DNA from: Zhengitettix transpicula
Lineage: Eukaryota > Arthropoda > Insecta > Orthoptera > Tetrigidae
Reading direction: 5' to 3'
NCBI GenBank assembly: GCA_037074705.1
Contig: CM073594.1
Span: 73,704,509 to 73,768,508, forward strand
DNA length: 64,000 bases
Part shown: in pieces, positions 45,766 to 57,816 of the stretch
Position numbering within the stretch: position 1 is the first letter of the stretch
Layout of the letters: each line of letters starts with the position of its first letter
Program-made: the position numbers and the translations under genes
Notes under the pieces: generated by a model
What the model was told of the DNA's origin: nothing
Databases searched by the model: none
The model's input: only the letters and a program-made list of their open reading frames with translations

Positions 45766-48089
45766 CTTATTCATTATATTTTACTTGTTTGGAGTAATAA
45801 ATAGGCGGAGACACGAGTTCCCACGTGTGATGTGGATCGGGAGAGAGACGGAAGTAGAGTTCTCCCTCGCAGACAGGGTGAGTGAGGTATTTGGGATGTT
45901 GAAAGACACAGGCAGCAGCGGCTAATTAGGGCCTCGTGGAGACGATTGTTTCTGTGGGAAAGTGGGCGGCCCACCTGCACCTGCGCCCCCATCACAGTAA
46001 CCTTAGCCTCCTCAAAGAACCACCTCCGTCAGCGCGTCCTCTATAGAAAGGCAGCTGCTTCCCTTCCCCTCCTCAAGGACACGAACGACGTGGTCAACTT
46101 AATATAGTAGCCCAGAAAGGAAATTGCGTCTCGTTTTGGAGAAGAAGTGGCCTATGGTAGTTAAGACCTCCATTACACGTTACTTGAGGGTAATCAAGGT
46201 TGTGGACACTTTTCTGGGGACACGACATCAGGACCAGCATCCGGAAGGTCTTACGAACTTGTCCCGCGTCCATTCCCATTATTATTATTATTATTATTAT
46301 TCCCGCTTCCAACACTGACGTCTCATCGTTTGATTCAGCACTGATCATCCTTTATATTCATTCCGAGAAATACGGGGCCCAGAAAGAAATGACGACGGTG
46401 TCCACGCGGTCTGAGGCATCGCTTCCGCAGTCCATGGCGGATGTTGAGCTTCGCTTTGGTCGAGATTAGTCGCTGACCGCATCCTGATGCAGCAGCACCT
46501 GCGAGGAGCGCCACCTGCCCTCGTGCCACGTGTCCTGTCTGGTCCTCAGGAGTGTAGCTGGTCCTGTCACGCTACGCCACGCACGCACCTGCCCGCTGGG
46601 TGCGGGCACACGCGCTCTCAAGGACATCTGCGTCGCAAAACTACTCAACCGAAGGCAAATTTCGTATACAAATCCCCCCTCAACCCTGGGACATCAAGGT
46701 TTCTCTATCTGGATCGCTTTTAGGCTAATACCTTGGCTGCCGTTTCCTATGGTATTTAAAGTGAGAGCCATCAAAGCGGATATTCCCTCTAACAAAACAC
46801 AGACACCCACCGTACACTCTGCGGAGCGACGCACAGTGGTCGGAAACAACTAAAATCACGCGCATATAACAACAACAAAAAATTTAAAAAAATTGAATTA
46901 GTTAATTACTAATTGTCCAAATACGAAAATCATAAAAATTATACAGAATGTGGTCATTTTTTTTGCCCCGTATAAAATACCTTCAAAGTTGTGTCATTTG
47001 TTTGTAAAATATGCCTCAATGACAAGCCGTGAAAACACACTTGTCTTAAAACGGTTATAACTTTTATATATCATAAGATTTTTACACTTTTCAAATTGCA
47101 TATAATTATTTAAATATTTATTAACACATTTCACACAAGAAAATAAATACTTTTTGGATTTTTGATTTAAAAAATGGAAATTAATTAGACAATGACTATG
47201 TTTTTTCAATTTTAGTGTAACTTACCAAGTTTTACGATGAATTTAAAAAAAAACACCAAAAAACATCATTTTGGATTTCACATATCATTCGAGAACATAG
47301 TTTTGCAACAATCAGCCGCCCCCCCCCCCCCAACCGCCCCTCGCGAAATGACGGTCTTTTAAAATTATCTGTACATCTTATTATTTTTCATTAAGTTTAC
47401 ACAAATCGCGTCACTGATATTAAAGCATTCTTATTATCATCACAGGTATCACGAAACGTAATAAGAGTCTCAACATCGACAGTTAACTTCTTAATTAATC
47501 ACCCTGTTATTATTGATAGCGTCAATTGGCTTTCATTGTTTACTGCTGAACTCAACGCGGATTTGGATCTCATAATGATGGAATTTTACATGGAAATTTC
47601 AGCAAATATTTAGAAATTAGAATAACAAATATGTAGAAATTATCAAGCAGATAAGTTTGAAGAATGTAACTTGGAAACATTATTCAATGAAAAATATTCG
47701 TTCCGGTCACTCACCCCCATTGTTCATAAAATTTTATTTCACGGCTAAGAAAATTATTGCCAATAGGAACTTTATGGGAAGAAGCTTTAGAACAAAGAAA
47801 TAAATAATTGAAAAATTATCTACGTCAGCGTGCACGACAAACTTCTAGACGACTTTAACTGATATTTTTAACCGATTTTTATTCATTTCCGATCCCTATA
47901 TTACGGACCTAAGTGCAAAAATCAAAACGACATACCTGATGAAGTTAAATTACTTTAAAAATGGAAAAAAATGACTGGGTACGTAATATTAACTTTTTTG
48001 TAATAACAATCATTTTATTTCTTTTATATACCATCCTTGAACATAAAGAATAAAAAAACGTAGCATTAAGATCAATATTTAAGTAACAA
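45766..48089. other. No gene supported
   Basis: GC-rich unique patch at 45780-46850 with overlapping short frames of no known domain, then AT-rich. It holds an (ATT)n run at 46276-46301 and a poly-C run at about 47321-47332. Confidence 0.35.
46276..46301. repeat. (ATT)n microsatellite
   Basis: About eight ATT units. Confidence 0.9.
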
Positions 48090-48245
48090 TCGAACGCGTT
48101 TGAGCCCCTTACCACTGCGCGACGTGGAACAAGTATCGGAGCCCGACTTACCTGTAGCAGGTATCGCACGTAGCCGAACTTCAAGGAGCCGAGTTCAACC
48201 CTTGTACGCCCTTTCAATCCCTTCCTCTGCTATTAACGAGGTAAA
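48090..48245 (+). mobile_element. Old, diverged family R fragment
   Basis: Blocks GACGTGGAACAAGTATCGGAGCC, CCTGTAGCAGG, CCCTTTCAATCCCTTCCTCTGC and TATTAACGAGGTAAAAAAAA match the R 3' half with heavy divergence; an A-run survives. Confidence 0.6.
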
Positions 48246-48530
48246 AAAAAATCTTCGTAACTTCTAAGAAATACTTCCACCCCGGTTTCACTGAAAAGAA
48301 AAATGGCTGATAAATGATTCGCTTCCGAGAGAACTGACACTTTAGGTTTCTAAAGGCGCGTTTACAACAAATATTGTCAACAAATTCTTTAGATATCTTC
48401 TAAAAGTAGTGTACATTTGTAGGCAACTGCGCTGTAAGGCCGGCTTAAGCTTCGCAGAGTGACGTCACATCCAACAACAGCCAATGGGTCCGAATTTGAG
48501 GTGTCCCAAAATCACTGAATAATATAGTTT
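48246..48530. other. No gene seen
   Basis: Short mixed spacer before a (TA)n tract at 48531-48550. Confidence 0.4.
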
Positions 48531-48550
48531 ATATATATATATATATATAT

Positions 48551-49550
48551 TGTAATAATTAAAAGAAAGCCTTTAATTAATTTAAAGAATTAACCTCTCG
48601 TTGAAGCGTCAAAATGCAATAATTAAATGGAAGACTTTTATTAAATGAAAAGATCGAAATTAACAAACAAAATATTTATTTTATTTTGTGGCAATAACTC
48701 AAAAACAATTACAATTTAAAATATTAATTTCTCAGGGTCTCTACTGGGTTTGATAATGGACACAACAAGTTGTTTTAAAAAAACTAATTAACACACAGTT
48801 TAATTCACCCAGACATTATGTCGATAGGAAGAAATTAAAAGAAAAAAATTTAACTCTGATTGAAAATTAAAATAGAACGAAATCTGACTTCTATCCTTTA
48901 ATTACGTTTACATAAATCATTATTTTTGTATTTTGTTACTCACATCTGTCCAGCTGGTTCCAGCATTCCTTTTGTTTTCGGGAGTACACTATTGCAAAAT
49001 TTTCTAATATCTAATATCGGCTCACAGATTTTACACTCTTGAAGTCAACCTTGACAGGCTCCCAGGAACTCGGATGATCCTCCTTTTTTTTCAGCTATCT
49101 GATGACTGCTTGCCTTGTACAAATCTATGATTCGTAGATTTGCTAGTCTTTTACTGCTTAGGACTTAAACTGCAACTTTACTATTCCTGGCTGGCTACAG
49201 ACGAAAAAACTGCACTCCTTTCCTGGCTGCTGATGGACGTAAAAACTGCTAATTTATAGATGTTTACGGGATAATATTTCCGTAAATGTTTTTACTTTGT
49301 CTTAAATTCACCACTTTGTTTAATGATACATTAAACAACGGCTAGTCTCTGCTCTAGAATCATTTGTTTCGTCCTCCGAAATGTCCCGTCACCAACTGAA
49401 CTATCGTAGTCTCGAGTTTTAGCGCGAATACGCCATTTTTGACTTTCCGACAAAGTAACAGAACCTGCTCCATTGTCGCTTTGGAAGCTCCTGCCGCTAC
49501 AATTAAAATTTATGTCGAAACAATGAATGTCCTAATTAATTGGCATTACA
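48551..49550 (-). mobile_element. Family L element, copy 7
   Basis: 1000 bp, TGTAATAATT...GGCATTACA, flanked by ATAT (48547-48550, 49551-49554). On the minus strand it begins TGTAATGCCAATTAATTAGG. A primer-site-like TTTTGACGCTTCAACGAGAGG is near its 3' end (plus about 48590-48612). Confidence 0.82.
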
Positions 49551-49554
49551 ATAT

Positions 49555-50577
49555 TGTATTGCCAATTAATTAAGACATTAATTGTGAATTTAAAAATCGA
49601 AATTGTTAGAGAAATCCTTTGTGACGGTGGTTCAGAACAGAACAATAGACAAGCCAAGCACTGTTTCCTTTGTCGGAAGGCCCGCAAAATGGTATGCGCG
49701 CTGGTTGGCAGGAAGGTTTGATCAGATACAGGTCGCGTTAAGATATTGAGGAGTCAGTTTGTATTATGATTTGGTGAGATGCAATTCGCATTATGATATG
49801 GTGAAGTACAGTTCGCAAGATTTCATGAGATAGAGTTTGCGGTGGGACGTCGTCGAAGTAGTAACTGTTAATTGGAGACGATAGAGCAGCTAGCAGGAAG
49901 GCAAGGTGAAATACAGTTTGCAGAGAAATATTGAGAATTATAATTCAACAGAGTTGATTGGTCCCTGAACATTTTTCTCAGGACAAAATAAACATTCACT
50001 ACTACATAGCGACAAAACCTGCTAAGTAAAAAAAAGCAGTTTTTGCGCACATAGCCGGTCAGAGTTAGCAGAACAATAAAGACAGCCCAAGCGACGAATC
50101 GCAGAATTTTCCCAAGGCGAGCGGTCTACCGAGAGGCGAAAGGAGGATCATCCTGGTTCCTGTTGACATATAAAAATATTGATTTAGAATCTGTGAGTTT
50201 TAGAAGCAGTGCAAAACCCGCAATAGTTTTTTCAAAATCCTGGAATGCTGGGCAGCCGTGATTAACAATATAAAAACAACTAATTATGTAAACCTGATTA
50301 AAAGATAGCCGTCAGATTTTGTTCTCTTCTTATTGATTAAAATTGTTAATATGAGTCAATCTTTTTAGTTTAACTTCGTTCACAATTAAATTTTGTTCTA
50401 ATTTAATTGACAAGTAACTTTCTTTTTCTTTAATTGTAAATTGTTTATAAGATTATAAATATAATTATTCGCCATTATCAAACCCAGTTATGACCCTGAG
50501 AGGCTGAGATATATTTAAATTTGTAATTGTTTAAATTATTATCAATAAATATTTTATTTGTTAAATATAAATTCTTT
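49555..50577 (+). mobile_element. Family L element, copy 8
   Basis: Begins TGTATTGCCAATTAATTAAG and shares the single ATAT at 49551-49554 with copy 7, in opposite orientation. The CAAACCCAG-TATGACCCTGAGAG block typical of L is at about 50483. The 3' end (ATTACA, primer-site word) is missing; the element fades out in TTCTTTTATATATA. Confidence 0.75.
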
Positions 50578-51527
50578 TATATATATAAACTAACTGATTG
50601 TTTATAGGCATTTATCGGTCAAGAACAGACAATATTTTGCCAATCGCAGCTAATTATTTTGCGATATCTTTGTGGTCTTTTCTGGCATATTCTGTAACGA
50701 CCTAAACTGTTGTATTGTGAATTAAAATTCCATACGGTAAAATTATCAAATTGAATTTTGTTTATAAAGTGTCCAGTAGGTACTTAAGAGTATAGTAATT
50801 AGGTACACAAATACGTCAATTACAGACATTCGAGGTGATAATATAAATGCGACACCACAATGTTTCCGCAGTCCTTGTTGCTTTCGTGAGGTAAATAACC
50901 AACAAGAGCCGTAACCGCACAAACCACTTATTTTTTATTGTTATTTGGCTATTTATTTATCTGTGTGGAATGTTAACTGTGCCCGCTCTGTCACACTCAT
51001 TACCCAGGCCTGTGTCTCAACGATCAGGCGTAACGAGACTGTATCAGGTGTGTCTGCGTGAGTGTGTGTGTGTGTGTCTGGCGTAACGCGGACCCTACGC
51101 CATCTCTCTCTGTCTCTCTTCTTGGGAATTAGTCCATCGACGCGGCCATAAGCCGCGGGAGAGCGCTGGAGCACATTACACTAAATTAGCCGATAATGCA
51201 GCACCAGTCCTGACGCCATATTGGCTTTATACGCACCCACACACATCATCAACAACTACTACATCATGAACGCGTGTTTTCTTCACGCAGCATCCGTCAT
51301 TTAGCCCGGGCAGATGGCTTCTCCCCTTCTTTATCGCCGTCCATATATCTGCCAACCTCCATAACACATTATGACCTCGTGTAACACACGCGCTAGATAC
51401 AAAGTGGCCAGGAAAAATCCTTAAAAAAATATCGCACATTAAATCATTATCCAGACGTATTAAAAAACAAAGCCGCTGATTTCTGGTTCAGTCTGCAGGC
51501 CTGCTACACCTCATGGACCCTTCCTTT
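50578..51527. other. No gene supported
   Basis: AT-rich, then a GC-richer patch at 50960-51420 with (GT)n near 51060; no domain in frames. Confidence 0.4.
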
Positions 51528-52045
51528 TTTTTAGGGTAACAGGCTACATGAGGGTAATCCATATTAATAGCATAAGAACAGGGTGTGAAACGGTGGGTGC
51601 GGAAGGGTAGAGGAAGGTAGTCAAGGGTTAACTAGGGCTCCCGGACTGTAGTTTAAGGATCCTACCCGGCATTCGCCTGAAAGTGAAGCATTACAAACCC
51701 TAAAAAACCTGCATCAGGTAGGTCGGGGATTGGGTCCTTGTCCCACGTCGTTCCGATAGCGGGAGAGGGGTTTGCTGTGTGGACGCAGCATTCCCTTCAC
51801 CATGATTCGACCAGTTTAGGAGTCAGCTGGCCGAATGTTCCAATAGGAACACCGATCAACTCTTACCGTATGCCCAAGTTCTGTGACCCCGGAACACACA
51901 CCTCTCAGAACAGGCCGAGGTGCCTCGGCTTGTGAGACCCCTACTTCAGAAACCAGAGAGAGGAGAAGGCATCCCCAAAGGCAGCCTCCTCCAGAGCTCT
52001 CTTGGAAGGTTCACCTGCAAGATAATGCTCTCAGAGACTTCCTTA
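51528..52045 (-). mobile_element. Family R, copy 17
   Basis: Near full-length antisense copy, tail TTTTTTTTAGGGTAACAGGC to 5' AGGTTCACCTGCAAGATAATG (degraded hairpin). A ~30 bp stretch near 51562 (the GTGGTGGCAACTCCCC block) is deleted. Confidence 0.82.
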
Positions 52046-52069
52046 AGGATCTTCTTATTTTTTTAATTT

Positions 52070-52624
52070 TTTTTTAGGTAACAGGCTACATGAGGGTAAT
52101 CCACATGGTGGCAACTCCCCTTTAATAGCATAGAAAGGGATTTGAAACGTGGGATGCGGAAGGGTAGAAGAAGGTAGTCAAGGGTTAACTAGGGTCCCCG
52201 GGCTATAATTTAAGGATCCTATCCGGCATTCGCCTAAAAGTAATGCAGGACAAACCCTAGAAAAACCTGCATCAGGTAGGTCGGGCATTTGGTACTTGTC
52301 CCACGTCCTTGCGATGGCGGGAGAGTGGTTAACTGTGGGGTCGCAGCTTTCCTCTCTCCGTGTCTTGACCAGTTTAGGAGGCAGCTGGCCGACTGTTACA
52401 ATGGGAACAGCGAACAACTCTTATGCCCAAGGTCTTGTGACCCCGGAACATTCACCTCTCAAAACAGGCCGCGGTGCCTCGGCTTGTGGGAATTTTAGTT
52501 CAAAATGCGGAGAGAGGAAAAGGCATCCCCAAAGGTAACCCCTTCCTGTTTCTCCTACAAGGTTCTGCCTGCGAGAGAACATCCTTCGCAGGTACTGCCT
52601 GCGAGAGAATAGCCCTCACAGACA
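52070..52624 (-). mobile_element. Family R, copy 18 (double 5' hairpin)
   Basis: Full-length antisense copy with two hairpin modules at 52568-52622 (CTGCGAGAGAACATCC...GCAGG and CTGCGAGAGAATAGCCCTCACAG). CTTCCTTAAGGATCTTCTTATT before it (52040-52061) and CTTCCTAAGGATCCTCTTATT after it look like an imperfect target duplication of about 21 bp. Confidence 0.85.
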
Positions 52625-52649
52625 TCTTCCTAAGGATCCTCTTATTTTT

Positions 52650-53012
52650 TTTTGGGGCATAGATAGGCTATGTATAGGGTAATCCACATAGTGGCAACTC
52701 CCCTCTTATAGCATAGGAAAGGGATTTGAAAGGGGGGATGCGGTAGGGTGTAGGAAGGTAGGCAAGGGTTACTAGGGCCCTCGGGCTATATTTTAAGGAT
52801 CCTACACGGCATTCGCCTAAAAGTAATGCAGGACAAACCCTATAAAAAACCTGCATCGGGTAGGTCGGGCATTTGGTACTTGTCCCACGCCCTTCCGATG
52901 ACGGGAGAGGAGTTTGCTGTGGGGACGCAGCTTACCCCTCGCCATGCCTTGGCCTGTTTAGGAGGCAGCTGGCCGACTATTCCAATAGGAACAGCGGACA
53001 ACTCTTGCCGTC
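52650..53012 (-). mobile_element. Family R, copy 19 (3'-end variant, truncated)
   Basis: Antisense; tail subtype ATAGATAGGCTATGTATAGG; stops after GCGGACAACTCTTGCCGT. Third copy of a head-to-tail triplet. Confidence 0.8.
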
Positions 53013-53404
53013 GGACACTTCCTCATTCATGGACTTTACCGCGGTTTCTCGTCTGTCAGTGACCACTAAAATGCATTACCTGCGACTTTCATTTTTTTTT
53101 AAGAAAAATTTAACTACGGTACTTAACGCGCGGCTCAGGTTCTTTTCCCTATACGGTCGAAATTTTTCCAACCTGATAGTGTTGTTAAATTTTATCGCCT
53201 ATATCGATGAGGTTTCAATTTCTTACATCAAATTAAATGCGACGATTTATACCCCAAGGAATGCAGCTAGCCATAGTTAACCGTTTTTCGTCCTTTATAT
53301 TACAAATTCTATAAATTGGCTTGTATATGTTTTCATGCAAGTTCTGAGGAGCTTCTCGCTTATTGAGCGTTTAACCAATATCTATAGCTAGTAATATAAA
53401 TATT
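53013..53404. other. AT-rich, no gene seen
   Basis: No supported feature. Confidence 0.4.
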
Positions 53405-53990
53405 ATGTTTGCCAGGAATTCAACTCCGAAAGCAATCTTGGTTTTTCACCGATCGATCGTTTCGTGTGCCAGAACTGAGCTTATTTCAGGTACGAGTGTT
53501 GATTGCCCTCAAGGATCCTGGTGTGAGGATGTGACTGTCCCGAAGGATGAGGTAGCAGTCAGAGTCAGTGATGGTTTTTCCCTTGTATTTATCGACGAGC
53601 TTTCGCATTCGCGTCACAGCGCGAGACATCGGCGCGATGCTGGAAAACAAGGGCAGATGGACTCCAGATTGCCAGCCAGCTACTTGCAAGAATCCCGCCC
53701 GACGCGATATCGTTCCGGCGGCATCTTTGCCCTTTGCGGCTGCGATTTACGAGGCTCTCCGCACCCGGAGAGTTATGACGTTGAGTTATGGCGTCGCAGC
53801 TACCGCACCCCGAAAAACCTCTCCACCCGACGCCCTGTTTGTGGTCGGCGCTGGCGTCGTCTGCGTCGCCAACCACGTGGGACCTCCACGAAGGAGGATC
53901 ACCTGTGGTTGAACAGCGGTCACGGGGATCTCCAAAAAATTGTCTGAAGGGAAAGCCGGAACCTGTTAGATGCATCCGATAAAGATCAAA
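53405..53990. other. GC-rich block open on both strands, unrecognised
   Basis: Plus strand is open for 180 codons (53405-53947) and for 114 in another frame. Minus strand is open for about 128 codons (53975-53589) and about 85 (to 53486) in a further frame, the last containing KYKGKTITDSDCYLILRDSH. High GC and CpG reduce stop codons in all frames, so openness alone is weak evidence. I recognise no domain. A decayed transposon ORF or a host-derived exon is possible. Confidence 0.3.
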
Positions 53991-54204
53991 AATTGGGTCA
54001 AATCATGCTGATGAGAATTGATCCCCGCCTTGGCAGAAGACGAATGGAAACCATACCATCTTTAAAGTGATAGCGAATACTAGCCACTTGGAATAAGTCG
54101 GAACCATAATGACCTTCAATTGTCTCATTTCAATAATGATCATTGATCTGCTGATGCAAAATCAGACGAACAACTTCAAGACAATGGATTGGAAACTTTG
54201 GGTT
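53991..54204. other. No gene seen
   Basis: Short spacer; one minus-strand frame has coding-like character (FKDGMVSIRLLPRRGS) but no identity. Confidence 0.3.
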
Positions 54205-54700
54205 TGGGGCTAATAGGCTACATGAGGGTAATCCACGTGGTGCTAACTCCCCTTAAGTACCATAGGAAGGGATTTGAAAGGGGGGATGCGGAAGGGTAGA
54301 GGAAGGTAGCCAAGGGTTAACTATGGTCCCCGGACTATGGTTTAAGGATCCTACCCGGCATTCACCTAAAAGTGATTCAGAACAACCCCTAGAAAACCTG
54401 CATCAGGTACGTCGGGCTATAGGTACTGGTCCACGCCCTTCTGATGGCGGTAGAGAGTTTGCTTTCGGGACGCAGCATTCTCTTCTCCGTGCCTCGACCT
54501 TATTTGGTCTATTCCAATGGGAATAGCGAACAACTCTTACCAAGGTCTGTGACCCCGGAACATACACTTCTCAAAACAGTCCGAGGTGCCTCGGCTTGTG
54601 GGAACTGCGTACAAAAATATCAGAGAGAGGAGAAGGCATCCCCAAAAGATAGCTTCCTCCAGAGCTCTCTGGGAAGGTTCACCTGTGAGAGAATGCTCTC
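54205..54700 (-). mobile_element. Family R, copy 20
   Basis: Near full-length antisense copy from CTAATAGGCTACATGAGGG to GGTTCACCTGTGAGAGAATGCTCTCTC. Small deletions remove GAGGCAGCTGGCC and the CGTATGCC word. Confidence 0.82.
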
Positions 54701-54710
54701 TCAAGCTTTC

Positions 54711-55289
54711 TGATTTCCTGGATTGAAAATGAAGTTATCCGAAATATATTTACTCCTTCTTGAATTTCGTCAGCGAAAGCGAATAAAACGTAAAAGCAGA
54801 CGGAAATAGTAGCATATTTTTTAAAAATTGATTGCTTATGTTTTTGAGAAACACTGTCCTCAGTACTTTTCTTGTGGACAGAGATTCCTCGAGTCACTTG
54901 AAAGTTATATTTATTCATCGTGGACAGATATCGACTCTGCAGCGCTCCAGATGACTGGCGTCAATACAGGACCGAAACTGCTGTCGTTAGAAATTACGTA
55001 TTTTGGGTTATGGGTTCACAATTACGACGTATGTAATCAGTTAGAAAGGAATAAAACTTGGATGAAAGTGGATATCAACAAAAAAAAGTCCTCGTTTTAA
55101 GCGTCTAAAAATACACTGAAAGGATCCTACAAGGAATAGGCCGTTTAAAAGAAAACAAAAGAAAGGCACTCCTTACCTTAGCGGCGCAGAATATCGTTTC
55201 TCCGCTCTGAGGTGACGCCACAAGCGCCGCAGACGTTTAAACAATTCTTCAAATTGATTCTAAGGAGTGTTTTTATCTATTAAATAAAA
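54711..55289. other. No gene seen
   Basis: Mixed sequence; frames of up to 90 codons without a domain. Confidence 0.4.
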
Positions 55290-56085
55290 ATGAGTATGTG
55301 ACCATGTATGTTCCGCATACATAGCTACACCTGTGGAAAAATTTCACCAAATTTTGTACACGTGTTCTTTGCGACGAGGAAACAAACACTGTCGGGGTGC
55401 AAAATATGCTAAAACAGCCGATATTCAAGACGAATATATATTTTTCAGTGTCAAAGAGATTGATAGTGTTTCTACCGATGTAATGTTTATATACTTTCAA
55501 CCCCGTACAGCATGGAAAAGAAGCACCCTTAGGGGTGGGGGTGGAGGTCCGTTGGAGGAAAATAACGCGAATACAACCCAGATTGGAGTCAAATCCAGGA
55601 TTATGTATGTCACTGTAAATAATTATGATATTTAACTTGCCATTTAACCCCCAGGGACGGTGGTGGACGCGGTGGAAAGTTTGGAACATGCAAACACCGC
55701 AGATGTTTGCGTTCAATAAATATTTTTCTGGGTTAATTATATCGATTGTATTTCTACTGAAGTTGTTTGTTTCAACCCCTTTCGGCAGGGGAGGGGAGCA
55801 CCCTTAGGGGTGGCGGGGCGTTTCATGCAAATTAACGCAAAAACAACCAAGATTCGAGTCAAATCCTGTTTATGGATGTCGCTGAGTATATATATTTGGC
55901 CAATTCGCTGGGGTGGGAGGGGTTAAACATTTTTGGGCGAGGGTGGAAATATTCAAACATTTTAACGGGCCGATATTTGAGTGTAAAATATATTTGAGAT
56001 AAAAATAGCGCAAAAGCAACCGAGATTGGAGATAAATTGGGGGTTATGGATATGACAACCCGGGCAACGCCGGGCATCCAGCTAG
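55290..56085 (+). mobile_element. Helitron-like element H, copy 3 (best 3' end)
   Basis: Ends CAACCCGGGCAACGCCGGG then CATCCAGCTAG before T at about 56085: a GC hairpin about 10 bp from a CTAG terminus, as in Helitrons. Three diverged internal units, near 55590, 55850 and 56020, share AAC-CAGATT-GAGTCAAATCC and TTATG-ATGTC-CTG. The 5' boundary is uncertain. Non-autonomous: no helicase sequence. Confidence 0.6.
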
Positions 56086-56509
56086 TCTACAGTAAAGTGT
56101 ATGGCATATGTTTAAAAAATTTATGTGTATTACGTATGATAGTGAATATTTGTATTTTCTGTTTTCGCTTGGGGATTCCTTATTGCTATTGTGGCTAAAC
56201 AAAAATAAGATGGAAACGTTTGCGCAACATTTTTTCTAGTTTACCAACTGTCCCTCAGCTAAACTTTTCTTTTCCCACCCACTGTAAAATTTTTGTTGTT
56301 ATTTTGTCGTTGGAATGTCAGTAGTGAGGCCAGGGATTCATATTATAATATTTTACTTTACGTTTGTTCTTATGTTAATAATATAAATTAAACAAATCAA
56401 CGGCCTTTTTTATACAGATATTTTAAAATATTTTATTCATCTCAAATACGTTTCAGTACCTTTTTGTAATATCATGAGGTTGTTATGCTTCTACGGTAGC
56501 ATACATATA
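56086..56509. other. AT-rich, no gene seen
   Basis: Ends with the TA target of the mariner element. Confidence 0.4.
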
Positions 56510-57816
56510 CCACTGTGAACAAAAAGTAAGGTAAATTTATTTATAAAGATAAATTCTTTATTTATTCTTCCAAATCAATTTCATTCCCTTCAAAGTAATC
56601 CTCGTTCGATAAAACGCACTTTTTCCAACGCTTTTCCCAGTCTTCGAAAAAGTCGGAATAGTCTTTTTCCGGTATAGCCTTCAAGACCTTCTTCGATTCG
56701 GTTTTTATCTCCTCAATCGTGTCAAAACGGCGTCCCCGCGTTGGCCTTTTGAGTTTGCTGAATAGCCAGAAGTCGCACGGAGCCAAATCAGGCGAATACG
56801 GTGGTTGCGGAACGATATGAGTCGAGTTTTTGGTAAAAAAAAGTCGCGAAGAACCAATGCAGTATGACATGATGCATTATCGTGATGAAGGAACCAAGAG
56901 TTGTTAGCCCATAATTCGGGCCGTTTCAGACGAATAGCTTCACGCAAACGACGCATAACGCTCAAATAATATTCTTTGTTGACAGTTTGGCCCGGCGGAA
57001 GGAATTCATAGTGCACCACACCACGATAACTAGGAAAACTGTCAACATGACCTTCGATCGACTTTGCCGTGGTCTTTTCGGTCTTGCTTCACCTTTTGCA
57101 CGATATTCGCTGGATTGGTCGATGGTTTCAGGGTCGTATGCGTAAATCCAAGTCTCGTCTCCAGTAATGATGCATTTCAAGTGGTCCTGATAGTCAGACA
57201 GCAAAGTTTCACACACATAAACACGACGCTTTTTTTCCAAAAAAATTGAGCGATTTTGGCACGAATCGAGGCTTGATACTTTTGAGACACAAAACATTTT
57301 TCAAAATGGTTTGGGCTGAGCCAAATGATATTCCAACACTATCAGCGAGATCTCTAATTGTCCATCGACGATTTTCAAGCACCAAATCTTTGATTTTTTG
57401 GACGTGGCCCTCGTCGGTAGACGTTGATGGTCGTCCAGAGCGCGGTTCGTCTTCGACGCGTTCTCGGCCCTCTTTGAACTCGTTGTACCACTTATAAACC
57501 TTTTTTTTTGTGCCATAGTTTGATCACCAAAGGCCTTCCGCAACATTTTCAACGTTTCCGCACAAGAATATTCGTTCCGCAAACAAAATTTGATGCAAGT
57601 TCTTTGCTCAACAAAATCACCCATTGCAAAAATCGAAAAATTCGCTTTTGGTTGTTTACAAAAACACGTGTAACTAGGAGATAATTAAGCCTTTTAACAA
57701 ACAGACGCTTGGCAAATGTTATAGACAGTCCTACCAACCTAGGAAAAAACTTACCTGCCATCCTAATACCCGGGAGTTTTAAATGATAATTTCACCTTAC
57801 TTTTTGATCACAGTGG
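56510..57816 (-). mobile_element. Full-length mariner element
   Basis: About 1.31 kb with terminal inverted repeats CCACTGTGAACAAAAAGTAA (56510) and CCACTGTGATCAAAAAGTAA (read from 57816), flanked by TA on both sides. Both termini and the transposase region are present. Terminal repeats differ at only a few of the first ~28 bases, suggesting moderate age. Confidence 0.93.
56562..57624 (-). pseudogene. Mariner transposase pseudogene (D,D34D)
   Basis: The cut-and-paste transposase of the element at 56510-57816, about 345 codons as in the family. In order: MGDFVEQRTCIKFCLRNEYS (first HTH), then in a shifted frame WYNEFKEGRERVEDEPRSGR and the second HTH (WTIRDLADSVGIS). First Asp lies in IITGDETWIYAYDPET, second in FLHHDNASCH, and third in YSPDLAPCDFWLFSKLK. 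Exactly 34 residues separate the last two Asp, diagnostic of mariner. All three catalytic Asp are kept, but at least three frameshifts break the frame. Two lie at homopolymers: a nine-T run near 57501 and an eight-A run near 56835 (plus strand). Inactive, but its terminal repeats could still be mobilised in trans. Confidence 0.92.
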
